From NCBI RefSeq assembly GCF_004771005.1, contig NZ_RQHV01000061.1, positions 62,001 to 126,000 on the forward strand: a DNA stretch of 64,000 nt, given 5' to 3'. Source of the stretch: Leptospira ilyithenensis. GTDB taxonomy: Bacteria > Spirochaetota > Leptospiria > Leptospirales > Leptospiraceae. A program made the translations under genes and the position numbers. Shown here one piece after another: positions 50,056 through 60,522 of the stretch; the stretch's first letter is position 1, and the number at the start of each line of letters is the position of its first letter. The notes below the pieces were generated by a model. It made no database searches, was not told where the DNA came from, and saw only the letters and a program-made list of their open reading frames with translations.

Positions 50056-51822
50056 ATGAAATTTCTATTTGTATCCTATAATATGGGAATTTGGGTTCAT
50101 ACTTTTCCGGAAGCATTGATTGCCGATTCCTTACGAAAGGAAGGTCACGAAGTTAAATTTTTACATTGTGACCGTGTTTTCAATCAGCATTGCACCACAA
50201 TGAGTGCTTATGGAGAAAACGAAAAATCTTCACAAGCTCAGAAAGAATTTGTTTGTTCGGAATGTATTAAGAACAAAACCATTGTACGGAAATATTTCAA
50301 GTTTGATACGTATGAAAATTCAAGTTTTTTGTCCGACTCGGATATCCGGGAAGCGGATCGTCTACTTTCCGAAGTTACTTTGGATAATTTTGAAAGTTTT
50401 TCATATAAGGGAATCAGTATAGGCAAATCTTCCCTATACGAACCGCTCATTCGATATAAAAAAAGAAGTATGAACTTTAGCAATGAAGAATTTGTCTTTT
50501 ACAAAATATATTTGAGAAATGCGCTTTTATCGCTGATATCCTTCATCAAAGTTTTCGATTTGGAAAAACCCGATTCCGTTGTCATGTATAGCTCGGAATA
50601 TGCAACAAACTTCGGGCCTTTTTCTTATGTACAATCGAAAGGTATTAACGTATATTCCATGTTTGCCGGTATGAATCTGGCGCATAGATTGCAAAGTATG
50701 GTGATTCTTAAGGGAAGCTACTGGGACATGAAGAAAACCATAAGAAAAAGATGGAGTGAACTCAAAGAGACCCCCGTAGTTAAGAAAAATATTCGAAGGG
50801 TAACCGATCATTACAAAACTCTTTTCGGTTCCAATTCGGTTTGGGCTTACTCGTCTGTGAAAACTTCCGACTTCGATATCAGGGATTTTTTTAAGATTAA
50901 ACCGGAACGTAAAATCATCGGGATAACGATGAGCACCTATGATGAGATATTCGGCTCCTATGGTTCGGGACTTCAACCGAGAGAGATGACATTCAGTAAA
51001 TTGTTTTATGACCAAGTGGATTGGGTAAAACATCTTACTGCGTTTGCAAAAACAAGACAGGATCTTCATTTTATTTTTAGAGTTCATCCGAGAGATTTTC
51101 CGAATAAACGCGAGCAGGGGATATCGGAGCAAGCACTGCAATTGTTGGAATTGTTTAAGGAAATGCCTGAAAATTGTTCGGTCAATTGGCCTGATCAAAA
51201 TATATCGTTGTATGATTTGGCGGAGGAAGTGGATTTATTTTTGAATGGGCATTCCTCTACGGGTGTCGAGATGACTTTCTTGGGATTTCCCGTAGTCTTG
51301 TATGATCCCAATATCGTTCATTATCCCCCTGATTTGAATTATCATGATCCGGAAATTACTTTTGATGGATATTTTCGAAAGATAGATGAAGCCTTGGCGG
51401 GCGGCTGGAGTTTTGAAAATACCAGAAAGGCTTACAGATGGTTGAATTTATGGCAGAATAGATTGGCAGTTGATATTTCCGATGCGGTGCCTTTCAACGA
51501 TAGCGGCAAACCACGATTAACCCTTAAGAATAAATTGGTTAAGGCCTTAGTGAAATATAAATACCCTGCTAAAGAAAGACAACTTCAGTCCTTTTTTCTT
51601 CCATCCAAGCTGAAAGCTTCGGGTGAAATCAAAAATCTTTTTGAAAACAATTTGGAAAATTTTTCATTTCTTAAAGATGCTAACGTTTCTTCCGTGCAAG
51701 ATGAGACTGAAAACATAAAAGACAGTCTCAGGGACTTGTATCGAATTTTTTATAAAAAGGAGATCCCCATTAAAGCGAATACTTTGCGTGATCGGCTTTC
51801 CCGTATGTTGGAGATAAAATAG
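50056..51822 (+). CDS. GT-B-fold glycosyltransferase-like protein
   Basis: This 588-aa protein starts MKFLFVSYNMGIWVH, a Rossmann strand of the GT-B type, and contains IIGITMSTYDEIFGS, FIFRVHPRDF and LFLNGHSSTGVEMTFLGF (with an acidic residue near GFPVVLYD), which resemble the nucleotide-sugar binding half of capsule-type glycosyltransferases. It has an N-terminal CxxC-like segment (CSECIKNK) and a charged helical tail. It lies between the phosphoramidate module and wzt, so it could use either a sugar or the modified donor. Not assigned more closely. Confidence 0.7.
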   Translation: MKFLFVSYNMGIWVHTFPEALIADSLRKEGHEVKFLHCDRVFNQHCTTMSAYGENEKSSQAQKEFVCSECIKNKTIVRKYFKFDTYENSSFLSDSDIREADRLLSEVTLDNFESFSYKGISIGKSSLYEPLIRYKKRSMNFSNEEFVFYKIYLRNALLSLISFIKVFDLEKPDSVVMYSSEYATNFGPFSYVQSKGINVYSMFAGMNLAHRLQSMVILKGSYWDMKKTIRKRWSELKETPVVKKNIRRVTDHYKTLFGSNSVWAYSSVKTSDFDIRDFFKIKPERKIIGITMSTYDEIFGSYGSGLQPREMTFSKLFYDQVDWVKHLTAFAKTRQDLHFIFRVHPRDFPNKREQGISEQALQLLELFKEMPENCSVNWPDQNISLYDLAEEVDLFLNGHSSTGVEMTFLGFPVVLYDPNIVHYPPDLNYHDPEITFDGYFRKIDEALAGGWSFENTRKAYRWLNLWQNRLAVDISDAVPFNDSGKPRLTLKNKLVKALVKYKYPAKERQLQSFFLPSKLKASGEIKNLFENNLENFSFLKDANVSSVQDETENIKDSLRDLYRIFYKKEIPIKANTLRDRLSRMLEIK

Positions 51823-51830
51823 GATATAGA

Positions 51831-53213
51831 ATGTCAGATTTCGCCATTGAAGTTAAAAATCTTTCCAAAGTTTATAATATTTATGATAAACCGATGCATC
51901 GACTTTACGATATGTTGGCTCCTCTTCTTTCTCTTGTTAGTAAAAGATTCGACCGACCGTTTCATCGAAAGTTTAAAGCTCTATCAAATATTAATTTTAA
52001 ATTAAAGAAAGGACAATCCATCGGATTTATCGGCAAAAACGGCGCTGGAAAGTCCACGCTGCTGCAGATTATTGCAGGTACGCTTTCTCAGACGGAAGGT
52101 GACGTTCTCGTAAACGGAAGGATTAACGCCTTACTTGAGTTAGGGAGTGGGTTTAATCCGGAATTTACCGGCCGTGAAAATGTTTATATGAACGGAACGA
52201 TACTTGGTTTTTCTAAGGAGTTTATCGATTCCAAGTTTGATGAGATTTATGAATTTTCCGAAGTAGGAAGTTTTATAGATCAGCCTGTCAAATCATACTC
52301 AAGCGGTATGTTTGTGAAATTGGCTTTTTCCGTACAAGCTCTTCTTGATCCTGAAATCCTGATTGTGGATGAAGCACTTAGCGTGGGAGATATTTTCTTT
52401 CAAAGAAAGTGTCATCAAATCATTCAGAAGCTGTTAGGTGGAAATACCACTTTTATTTTTGTAAGTCACGACATGGGCACTATCGTCAAATATTGCGAGA
52501 AGGCCATCTTGCTGAATAATGGAGAAGCAATTTACTACGGTGATTCGCTGAAAGCGACAAGTTTATATTATAAATTGGATCGAATGTCTCCGGAAGAGAT
52601 TAAACTGGAAGCTTTGGAATTGGATAATCCGAAAAGAATTAGCAGCTTCGTTGAGAAAAAAATAAATTCAAAGGTATCTTATCATTCTTCGGATGGTTGC
52701 GATATTCTTTCAGGCAGTTATGATCGGATTTTTTTCTCCGGGTATGCTCTTTTGAACGAAGAGAAAGAACCTGCTACATCCTTCACAATTCAAGATACTG
52801 CATACTTCTGTTTTAGAATTCAAGCGATGCAGGATATGGATGCTCCGATTCTTAGCCTCTCCATTTTTAACAAACAAAATGTAACCATATTCGGTCGTTA
52901 TGCATATCAATTCAAAGAATGCGATATTCCTTATGAATTAAAAGAAAATCAAGTCGTTGAAGTGGAACTCAAGCTTCAACTGGATCTTCATCCGGATGAA
53001 TATATTTTCTGCGTTGGAGTCATTTCCATGAAAGAAGTCGATCTGAGAAATATAGAAAGTTTTTCAGTGCATTCCTATCAGGATAAATTCGAGCCGCTCG
53101 TTACGGTGCAGGTAGGTACGTTCAGCGTGGGTTTTCCTAAAACCGGTTTGTATTTGCCTTTCAACGGATTATCGGACCTGCCGTCCGATTGTAAATACAT
53201 ATTACACGAGTAA
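51831..53213 (+). CDS. wzt: O-antigen ABC transporter ATP-binding protein with C-terminal carbohydrate-binding domain
   Basis: This 460-aa Wzt has Walker A GKNGAGKST (68-76), the ABC signature YSSGMFVKLAF, Walker B ILIVDEALSVGD and a switch His in VSHD. After about residue 270 a beta-rich domain follows, as in Wzt proteins that recognise the O-chain end before export. The permease (wzm) is at 5737-6552. A C-terminal domain means chain termination by a specific cap, perhaps a methyl or phospho group. Nine bases after the previous gene. Confidence 0.92.
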   Translation: MSDFAIEVKNLSKVYNIYDKPMHRLYDMLAPLLSLVSKRFDRPFHRKFKALSNINFKLKKGQSIGFIGKNGAGKSTLLQIIAGTLSQTEGDVLVNGRINALLELGSGFNPEFTGRENVYMNGTILGFSKEFIDSKFDEIYEFSEVGSFIDQPVKSYSSGMFVKLAFSVQALLDPEILIVDEALSVGDIFFQRKCHQIIQKLLGGNTTFIFVSHDMGTIVKYCEKAILLNNGEAIYYGDSLKATSLYYKLDRMSPEEIKLEALELDNPKRISSFVEKKINSKVSYHSSDGCDILSGSYDRIFFSGYALLNEEKEPATSFTIQDTAYFCFRIQAMQDMDAPILSLSIFNKQNVTIFGRYAYQFKECDIPYELKENQVVEVELKLQLDLHPDEYIFCVGVISMKEVDLRNIESFSVHSYQDKFEPLVTVQVGTFSVGFPKTGLYLPFNGLSDLPSDCKYILHE

Positions 53214-53277
53214 TCAACATTATCATAATGCGAAAGTTAGTTTGTCTGATTTTAAAAATATCTGGTTAGGAAATTAT

Positions 53278-54339
53278 ATGAGTTTAATAGGGAAGGCAAA
53301 ATTACTTTTACTTAAATCGTTTGGCTTATCCAATGAGGACATCGTTAATGTAAGTAAGATTAAAAAAGGATTTGATGAGTTTGCAAAAACGAATCAAACC
53401 CCGTCCGAATCATATCTAAGCATGATCAACTTATTTTGCAGTACGAAAGGTTATTCAAACGAATTCATACACTTTTTTATCTCTAAAAAATACCCGAAAA
53501 TTAAATTGGAAAATCACGAAGGCACTTTGGGTACAAAATCCATAGCTGATGTAAGAAAGATTGCAGATGCAATCAAAAGAGACGGTTATTTCGTTTTCAA
53601 AAACGGAATAACGCGCAAGGTAGCCGAATACTTGTATGATTATGGAATCAATAACGAGGCAAGTGTTCTGCCATTGGAAACAAATAACGGGCCTTTGCGG
53701 AAAGAGAAGATAAATTTAAATGATCCAGTAACGATCCGTTATACTTTTTCAGAAGAGGATCTTATCAATGATCCTACGATTCAGGAATTAATGACTGACA
53801 ATTCGATTCTTTCCGTTGCTCAGGAATACCTGGGCTGTATGCCTCGGGCCGACGGAACGAACATGTGGTGGCATACGGATTATTCCAATGAGCCGAATGA
53901 AGAAGCAGCTACGATGTGGCACTTTGACATGGATCGTGTGAAGTGGTTGAAGTTTTTTTTCTATCTAACGGACGTTACTACGGAAACCGGGCCTCACTGT
54001 TTTATAAAAGGTTCTCATAGAATAAAGGGCATACCCGATGACCTGCTTAAAAAAGGTTATTCCCGAATCACGGATGAAGAGGTTGAAAAATATTATACTC
54101 GTGATCGGATACTGGAATATATTGCAGAAAAAGGAACAGTCATTGCCGAAGACACAAGAGGCCTTCATAAAGGTAAGCCGGTGATTAAAGGAGCGCGATT
54201 GATATTTCAAATGCAATTCAGCGATCATTTATTCGGAGCAAGTCTTCCAAATGCAAAATTTTCCAATAAATTTTCTCCAAGAGTGGAGACGTTAATCAAA
54301 GATAACAAAGATATTTACGCAAGATACTTAGAGGCGTAG
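53278..54339 (+). CDS. Phytanoyl-CoA dioxygenase-family 2OG-Fe(II) oxygenase
   Basis: This 353-aa protein has the iron-binding HxD in [33 protein letters not shown], and a distal His in [11 protein letters not shown] followed by R for 2-oxoglutarate. I chose ATG 53278, which has a TTAGGAAAT ribosome site; TTG 53242 would add 12 residues. PhyH-type oxygenases hydroxylate many small molecules; here a sugar or sugar-linked substrate is likely. Confidence 0.85.
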   Translation: MSLIGKAKLLLLKSFGLSNEDIVNVSKIKKGFDEFAKTNQTPSESYLSMINLFCSTKGYSNEFIHFFISKKYPKIKLENHEGTLGTKSIADVRKIADAIKRDGYFVFKNGITRKVAEYLYDYGINNEASVLPLETNNGPLRKEKINLNDPVTIRYTFSEEDLINDPTIQELMTDNSILSVAQEYLGCMPRADGTNMWWHTDYSNEPNEEAATMWHFDMDRVKWLKFFFYLTDVTTETGPHCFIKGSHRIKGIPDDLLKKGYSRITDEEVEKYYTRDRILEYIAEKGTVIAEDTRGLHKGKPVIKGARLIFQMQFSDHLFGASLPNAKFSNKFSPRVETLIKDNKDIYARYLEA

Positions 54340-54341
54340 AG

Positions 54342-55352
54342 TTGTTTAGACTTCTTAAATATATACCTTTTGCCAATCGGTTTAAATCCGCGTTCTTAAA
54401 TCGGATTGAGTTTATTGTAAATAAGATCATAGATTCCCGAAATATAAGAAATACATTACCGTATAATCTGGAATTGAAAGGCAAACTTGATCCCGCAAAT
54501 TTTCCTTTTGGAATTGGTTGCAGTATTGTAATAGGTGAAAACAGTTCGCTTTGTATCGGAGAAAATTGTTATGTCGGCCGTTATGTTGAAATCGGTCCTA
54601 CAGAAAAGATTTCAATCGGAGACTTTTCGTCGATTCAAGACCGCTGTGTGATTCTCGGCGATGTTTCTATCGGTAGATACTGTACTTTCGCACCGAATAT
54701 ATTTATCAGTTCGGGTATGCATTATTATAATTATTTTCCATGGATGAACATAAAAGACCAGGACGAGTATGTTTCTAAAACTCCTGAAGCAAGAGCGCAA
54801 CATTATAGTCGTCCGGTCATAATTGAAGACGATGTATGGATCGGTGTCAATGCGGTAATCATGAAGGGAGTTAAGGTCGGAAAGGGTTCTGTGATCGGGT
54901 CAAGTTCCGTTGTAGTGAAAGACGTCCCTCCTTATTCTGTAGTGGCGGGCGTACCTGCGACTATCATTAAAAAGAGATTGGATTTCAATCCGCCTGAAAA
55001 GATTTTTTGGGAAAACGATAATGATCGTCCTTATTTTTACGAAGGCTTTCTTGTTTCCAATTTTGAAATTGATAAATATAAGAATGAGAGAGGGTATGCA
55101 GTTAAACAAACGTTTGCTGTTGCTCTCGGTTCGACTAATAAAAATAAAATTTTTATTAAACTTAAAAAAATATCGGAGTCGACCGTTTATTTGAAATATC
55201 AGGACAAAACTTTTTTATTGGAAAGCGATTTCTCTTTATTTGAGTTTTCCATTCATAAACATCCTGAAGATCTGTTTTACTTTGAATTGAATTCCCCGGA
55301 TGCTCAGGGGACAAATTGTATGGTTGTTGTTTCGGAAGTTTATGTTGTCTAA
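54342..55352 (+). CDS. Left-handed beta-helix acyltransferase with extra C-terminal domain
   Basis: This 336-aa protein has hexapeptide repeats from about residue 55 to 210 (e.g. [34 protein letters not shown]), the [12 protein letters not shown] coil and a catalytic His in [11 protein letters not shown], as in the xenobiotic/CatB-like acetyltransferases. About 100 residues after it form a beta-rich domain of unknown kind. TTG 54342 is the start. It would O-acetylate or N-acylate a sugar. Confidence 0.82.
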   Translation: MFRLLKYIPFANRFKSAFLNRIEFIVNKIIDSRNIRNTLPYNLELKGKLDPANFPFGIGCSIVIGENSSLCIGENCYVGRYVEIGPTEKISIGDFSSIQDRCVILGDVSIGRYCTFAPNIFISSGMHYYNYFPWMNIKDQDEYVSKTPEARAQHYSRPVIIEDDVWIGVNAVIMKGVKVGKGSVIGSSSVVVKDVPPYSVVAGVPATIIKKRLDFNPPEKIFWENDNDRPYFYEGFLVSNFEIDKYKNERGYAVKQTFAVALGSTNKNKIFIKLKKISESTVYLKYQDKTFLLESDFSLFEFSIHKHPEDLFYFELNSPDAQGTNCMVVVSEVYVV

Positions 55353-56040
55353 AATGATTGAAAAATTAATTCGTAAAATAAGAAAAGCTACCGTTACGGG
55401 AAATTCGGACTTAGGCGGATTTCTTTCCTTCTCTCAGGAAGGAGAGGATATGATCCTTCGTGAAATTTTTGAAAATAAATCACAAGGGTTTTATGTAGAT
55501 ATAGGTGCTTATGACCCGGTTCGTTTTTCCAATACGAATTATTTTTATCAATTAGGATGGAGCGGTATCAACATCGAACCTTCTCCTGACGCGATCGAAA
55601 GATTCAATTTAAAGAGAACCAGAGATATCAATTTGAATTTCGGAGTGTCCGGGCAATCGGGAAACTTGGATTATTATTCTTTTGAAGAAGCGGCATTGAA
55701 CACATTTGATTCGGAAAGAGTTGTTTTTCTCGAAAAAAATTCACCTTATAGGTCTAATAAAAAGTTAAATATACCTGTTTTGCCTTTAGCGGAAATTCTT
55801 TCCCGACATTGTGCAAACAAACAAATCGACTTTATGAATATTGATGTGGAATGGCATGAGTTGGATGTTTTAAAATCCAATGATTGGAATCGGTTCCGAC
55901 CCAATGTTTTGCTAGTTGAGATTTTGAATTTTGATTTTGAAACAGTATCCAAAGATCCGGTACATATGTTGTTACAGGATCTTGGTTACAAATTCGAATG
56001 CAAAACTCCCCGAACTTCCTTTTATCTAGATACCAAATGA
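55342..56040 (+). CDS. FkbM-family methyltransferase
   Basis: This protein (about 232 aa) has [33 protein letters not shown] (SAM site), [14 protein letters not shown] and [16 protein letters not shown], all FkbM family motifs. These enzymes O-methylate sugars and other alcohols. ATG 55342 overlaps the acyltransferase end by 11 bases and follows GGAAG closely; ATG 55354 is an alternative. The stop overlaps the next ATG. Confidence 0.85.
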   Translation: MLSKMIEKLIRKIRKATVTGNSDLGGFLSFSQEGEDMILREIFENKSQGFYVDIGAYDPVRFSNTNYFYQLGWSGINIEPSPDAIERFNLKRTRDINLNFGVSGQSGNLDYYSFEEAALNTFDSERVVFLEKNSPYRSNKKLNIPVLPLAEILSRHCANKQIDFMNIDVEWHELDVLKSNDWNRFRPNVLLVEILNFDFETVSKDPVHMLLQDLGYKFECKTPRTSFYLDTK

Positions 56041-57764
56041 AATTTGCTCCTATTTGTTTATTTGTTTATAAAAGACCGGATCATCTGTCCCGTGTCATTG
56101 ATTTTCTTTTAAAAAATAAAGAGTCTTCGCAAACCGATTTATATATTTTTTCTGATGGTTCCAAAGGTGAATCCGACAAAGAAGGTGTACAATCCGTCCG
56201 CAATTTTATAAAGACGATTTCCGGCTTTGCATCTGTAAAAATCAAATTAAATGTTACGAACCTGGGACTTGCGCGGTCGATTGTATCCGGCGTTACGGAA
56301 GTAATCAATGAACGCGGAAGAGTCATTGTTTTGGAAGATGATATTGTTGTAGGTAAATATTTTCTTCATTACATGAACACTGCATTGGAAAAATATTCCG
56401 ACAAGGAAGAGGTGGCCGGAATTCACGGTTACAATTTACCGATTTCCAAGAAAGATTTGCCCGAAAGTTTTTTCCTAAAGGGAGCGGATTGTTGGGGTTG
56501 GGGAACATGGAAACGTTCCTGGGATTTGTTGGAATTGGACGGCCAAAAGTTACTGGATCGATTGGACAAAAAAGCTTTGGCATATAACTTTGATTTGGAT
56601 GGAAGCCATCCTTATACCCAAATGCTTAAGGATCAGGTTGCAGGAAAAAACGACTCTTGGGCGATTCGTTGGCATGCGTCGATGTTTCTTGAAAATAAAT
56701 TCACTCTACATCCTACTGAAAGTTTGGTTCAGAATATAGGCTTGGACTATAGCGGAACTCACGGGGGAAAGAGTGATCTTTTGAGTCCCGGCTATTCCGA
56801 TAAAAAAATATCGTTTTTCCCCGATAAAATAGAAGAGAACGGTACAATCAGAAATCTAATCATCGGATTTTTTAAAAACCCTAATCAATCGGCGCCAAAC
56901 GTTAAAAAAAGTTTTTTTCCATTTTCTATTAGAAGTAAAATCAGAACCGTCAAGCAACGGTTATATGAAATTCTTTTCTCTGCCAGAAATGCAAAGTTCA
57001 ATGTGTTGAAAGAGTGGTATAAAGGAGATTATTCCTCTTGGGCGGATGCGCAGGCTGATTGTAACGGATACACCGCACCTAATATACTGGAAAGAGTGAA
57101 AACATCTCTTCTTAAGGTAAAAGGAGGAGATGCCGTTTATGAAAGGGATTCTGTTTTATTTGAAGAAGTCGAGTATTCGCTCCCGCTTTTGATTTGTCTT
57201 TTGTATGTAAATAGTGTATCCAAAAACAGACTGAATCTCGTTGATTTCGGGGGTTCTTTGGGAAGCACGTATTTTCAAAATCGAAAATATTTGGATTATG
57301 TTTCGGAACTCAGATGGTCGATTGTTGAACAAAAACATTTTGTAGATTGCGGAAAAGAGTTTTTCGAAGACAACGAATTGAAATTTTTTGATACAATTGC
57401 CGAATGCAAGAATAAAAATAATCCGAATTTAATACTTCTTTCCAGTGTATTGCCGTATTTGGAAAATCCATATCTTATCTTGGATGAAATCCTGGCATCT
57501 AACTTCGATTATGTTTTATTCGATCGGACCCCTTTTCTATTTGATGGCCAATCTGATAAACTTTTGATACAAATCGTTCCTCCCGAAATTTATGAAGCCG
57601 AGATTCCCATTTGGTTTTTAAATTATGAAAAGTTTCTGTCTTTTATGAATAAAAAATATGTTCTGCATAGTTCGTTTGATTCGATGGAAGAGGATTTCCC
57701 CTTACATCTAAATATAAAAAATAAATGCCTGTTGTTTAAAAAGGAAGAGTATGCAAGTAAGTAG
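56038..57764 (+). CDS. Fusion of a GT2-type glycosyltransferase and a TIGR04325 (LIC12133 family) methyltransferase
   Basis: This 575-aa protein has an N-terminal GT-A-like domain (ICLFVYKRPDHL, FSDGSKGES, VIVLEDDIVVGKYF, and the GNT-I-like GADCWGWGTWKRSW). From about residue 325 it continues with WYKGDYSSWADAQADCNGY and NLVDFGGSLGSTYFQN, the TIGR04325 methyltransferase family named from L. interrogans. One polypeptide could both add and methylate a sugar. ATG 56038 overlaps the FkbM stop as ATGA. Confidence 0.85.
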
Positions 57765-58668
57765 TCCGATTACCGGTCAGAATAATGTAAAAATACTTAG
57801 AGAAGTTTTGACAAATGATATTGTTAATACTTGGAAGGAACTTTTCGGACTGGATATTAAAAAGGAATTTCGTGGAAATGAAAAAATTTATTTATGTTTA
57901 TGCGTAGAGTCAGGGCTTCTATTTTATTCGCCTTCGGAAGTTGCGGGGTCGGATTCGTTATACAAAAGTCTCTCTGAAAAGTTTGATTGGTATTATGGGG
58001 ATGATAAATGGGAATTTGATATAGCTTTCGATATCATAAAAAAATACAATCCGAAAAGTTTATTGGAGATCGGCGCTGGAAGAGGCCATTTTATCGAAAA
58101 GATCCAGTCTCTGGGTGTTTCTTCCCTGGGCCTTGAGTTCAACAAGGAAGCTTTGGCGTTTGCAGAAAATAAAAAACTACCTATTATCAATTCCACGATG
58201 GAGTCTTTGATTTTTCAGAAGAAGAGTTATGATGTAGTTGTGAGCTTTGAAGTTTTCGAACATCTTACCGACCCGAAAGCTTATTTGGAAGAATCATTGC
58301 AGTTGTTAACTCAAAACGGCTTAATGATTATCGCAGTTCCTAATAGAAAGAGTTTTATAAGACATGCTGACGTGGCTTTGGAAATGCCTCCTCATCATAT
58401 GCTTTCCATGGATGTTGATTTTTTCAAATACATTGCCAAGTCGTATAATTTGGAAATTTTAAAAACGCTTTATGAACCTTTGGCGGAATACCATATTGAT
58501 TATTATCTTTGGATGATCAAACAGGGATATCTTTCCTTTACCCCGAGTCGAAAAGTGAACAAAGTCATTTCTGTTTTCTTAAAAATGTTTAAAACATTGC
58601 TTGAGATAGGATGGATCAGGTCTCTCTTTCGCGGCCAAACGATCATGGTCGTATTTAAGAAAAAATAA
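57751..58668 (+). CDS. Class I SAM-dependent methyltransferase
   Basis: This 305-aa protein has LLEIGAGRGHFIEKIQ in the middle, LGLEFNKEAL, YDVVVSFEVFEHL and IIAVPNRKSF, the UbiE/COQ5-like fold. The first 100 residues contain YLCLCVESGLLFYSP, perhaps a small substrate domain like those in sugar methyltransferases with a two-cysteine start (here the cysteines are C50 and C52). It overlaps the fusion gene by 14 bases. Substrate not known. Confidence 0.85.
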   Translation: MQVSSPITGQNNVKILREVLTNDIVNTWKELFGLDIKKEFRGNEKIYLCLCVESGLLFYSPSEVAGSDSLYKSLSEKFDWYYGDDKWEFDIAFDIIKKYNPKSLLEIGAGRGHFIEKIQSLGVSSLGLEFNKEALAFAENKKLPIINSTMESLIFQKKSYDVVVSFEVFEHLTDPKAYLEESLQLLTQNGLMIIAVPNRKSFIRHADVALEMPPHHMLSMDVDFFKYIAKSYNLEILKTLYEPLAEYHIDYYLWMIKQGYLSFTPSRKVNKVISVFLKMFKTLLEIGWIRSLFRGQTIMVVFKKK

Positions 58669-58693
58669 AAACCCATTCGATATAAATTTAAAA

Positions 58694-59137
58694 ATGACGA
58701 AACATAATTTAGACTTATCAATTATTAAGGAAATTAACTTCCAGGATCATAAGGATGATCGCGGTCGATTGACATCCGTTGAATACGGCAAAAATATTCC
58801 TTTTGAAATCAAAAGAACGTTCCTTGTCCATCAGGTTGTATCGGGCGGCACCAGAGGACGGCATGCACACACGGATACGGACCAGGTTTTAACAGTTGTT
58901 CATGGGTCATACGATCTTTTTATAAGTAACGGATCGGAATCCAGAACTTTCGTTGTCAATGATCCGAGCATCGGGATTTATATTCCCGCAATGTTCTGGA
59001 TTCGGATGAGCAATTTTAAAGATGATGCTGTCTGCCTTGTTTATGCAAGTACCATCTATGATATGAAAAAATCAATCAGGACGTGGGAAGAGTATCTATC
59101 TGCATTGGGAATGGATTACCGAGCAGAAGATATATGA
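58694..59137 (+). CDS. dTDP-4-keto-6-deoxyhexose 3,4-ketoisomerase (FdtA/QdtA/WxcM-like cupin)
   Basis: This 147-aa cupin has DHKDDRGRLTSVEY, RGRHAHTDTDQVL and HGSYDLFISNG, the FdtA/QdtA pattern. These enzymes shift the keto group from C4 to C3 of a dTDP-6-deoxyhexose so that an aminotransferase can install a 3-amino group. The neighbours (2,3-dehydratase, Gfo/Idh, aminotransferase) agree with a deoxy-amino sugar. The stop overlaps the next start by ATGA. Confidence 0.87.
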   Translation: MTKHNLDLSIIKEINFQDHKDDRGRLTSVEYGKNIPFEIKRTFLVHQVVSGGTRGRHAHTDTDQVLTVVHGSYDLFISNGSESRTFVVNDPSIGIYIPAMFWIRMSNFKDDAVCLVYASTIYDMKKSIRTWEEYLSALGMDYRAEDI

Positions 59138-60513
59138 ATTATTCCGAAAAAATATCATTATCCAAAGAAACCATAGAAGGCGAACATTCCCTTGACGATT
59201 TTTGGTCTTGGTATAACGCGCGACTTGCCTATAACAGATTTCAAATTACTGAGATTCCGCTAAGTAACGTTGGTAATTGGAACTATAATGATACTGAGAT
59301 TTCTCACGCTTCAGGAAAATTTTTCAAGGTTTGCGGAATTGAAGTAAAGACGGATTTTTACGGAGAAAGAAATTGGTATCAACCCATTATCTCGCAGCCG
59401 GAGATAGGGATATTGGGTTTTATCGTTAGGGAAATAAAAGGCGTATTGCATTTTTTGGTTCAAGCGAAAATGGAACCGGGTAATGTCAATATTCTTCAGA
59501 TTTCTCCTTCCGTTCAGGCAACTAAGAGCAATTATACGAGAGTCCATGGAGGAAACTCCACTCCATTCGTCGAATATTTTCTATTTAAGAACGATCATTC
59601 CGTTATATATGATCAATTACAATCCGAGCAAGGTTCCCGTTTCTTAAAGAAAAGAAACAGGAACATGATTTTGGATCTGACCGATGCGGATTTTCCGAAT
59701 TCCATTCCCGATGATTTTTTTTGGTTAACATTGGGTCAGTTGAAAAATCTATTAAGTGTGGACAATATTATCAATATGGATTCGCGGACTGTTTTGTCGG
59801 GATTGCCCAATTATACGATTGGAAACTTATCCTATAGCAAAACCGTTTATTCCGAATCTCTTGCCGCGGAGGATGAAAATTCATTCCGAACATTACCTTA
59901 TTTGTTTTCCTGGATTGCCAACTTAAAAGCAACATACGGAATCGAAACGAATTTCACGCCTTTGATTGCAATGAAAGGATGGGTAAAATCGGAAGAAAGA
60001 ATCTATAATGAGAACAATTCTTCTTTCGATGTGATCGGAGTCAGGATAGAAGCTTCGAATCGTGAGGTAAAAACATGGTCCCAACCTATATTGAGATCGA
60101 ATCATACTTTGTTAAACGGTATCGTTATACAGGAAATAGGTGGAATTCCGCATTTGCTCTTTCAGGCGGTCTTTGAACCTGGGAACTTTGACGGAGTCGA
60201 GTTTGCTCCGACTGTTCAAGGTTCTATTTTGGAATTTTGCACAGATTCAAATAATCCCAATTTGAAATATTCCGCTTATTTTAAAGAAAGTTTTTTAGAG
60301 AAGGAAGTTCTTTATGATTCGATTCAATCGGAAGAGGGTGGCCGGTTTTATCACGACCAAAATAGGTATTCCATCGTCCATTTGGCGGAAAATACCATCA
60401 GTGAGATTCCGAATAATTACATATGGCTCACTTTGAACCAAGTAAAGAGACTTATTTTAATCAATAATATATTTAACGTCGAATCCCGCAGTCTTTTGTC
60501 TTGCATGATTTAG
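59134..60513 (+). CDS. NDP-hexose 2,3-dehydratase (EvaA/TylX3-like)
   Basis: This 459-aa protein consists of two similar halves: residues about 85-135 and 312-360 both show 'W.QP', a 'G.......EI.GV/IPHLL.QA..EPGN' stretch and 'P.VQ'. This is the repeated fold of the NDP-hexose 2,3-dehydratases, which remove the 2-hydroxyl of a 4-keto-6-deoxy sugar in the synthesis of 2,6-dideoxy sugars. ATG 59134 was chosen because it overlaps the ketoisomerase stop. Confidence 0.9.
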   Translation: MNYSEKISLSKETIEGEHSLDDFWSWYNARLAYNRFQITEIPLSNVGNWNYNDTEISHASGKFFKVCGIEVKTDFYGERNWYQPIISQPEIGILGFIVREIKGVLHFLVQAKMEPGNVNILQISPSVQATKSNYTRVHGGNSTPFVEYFLFKNDHSVIYDQLQSEQGSRFLKKRNRNMILDLTDADFPNSIPDDFFWLTLGQLKNLLSVDNIINMDSRTVLSGLPNYTIGNLSYSKTVYSESLAAEDENSFRTLPYLFSWIANLKATYGIETNFTPLIAMKGWVKSEERIYNENNSSFDVIGVRIEASNREVKTWSQPILRSNHTLLNGIVIQEIGGIPHLLFQAVFEPGNFDGVEFAPTVQGSILEFCTDSNNPNLKYSAYFKESFLEKEVLYDSIQSEEGGRFYHDQNRYSIVHLAENTISEIPNNYIWLTLNQVKRLILINNIFNVESRSLLSCMI

Positions 60514-60522
60514 GTTGCCTCT

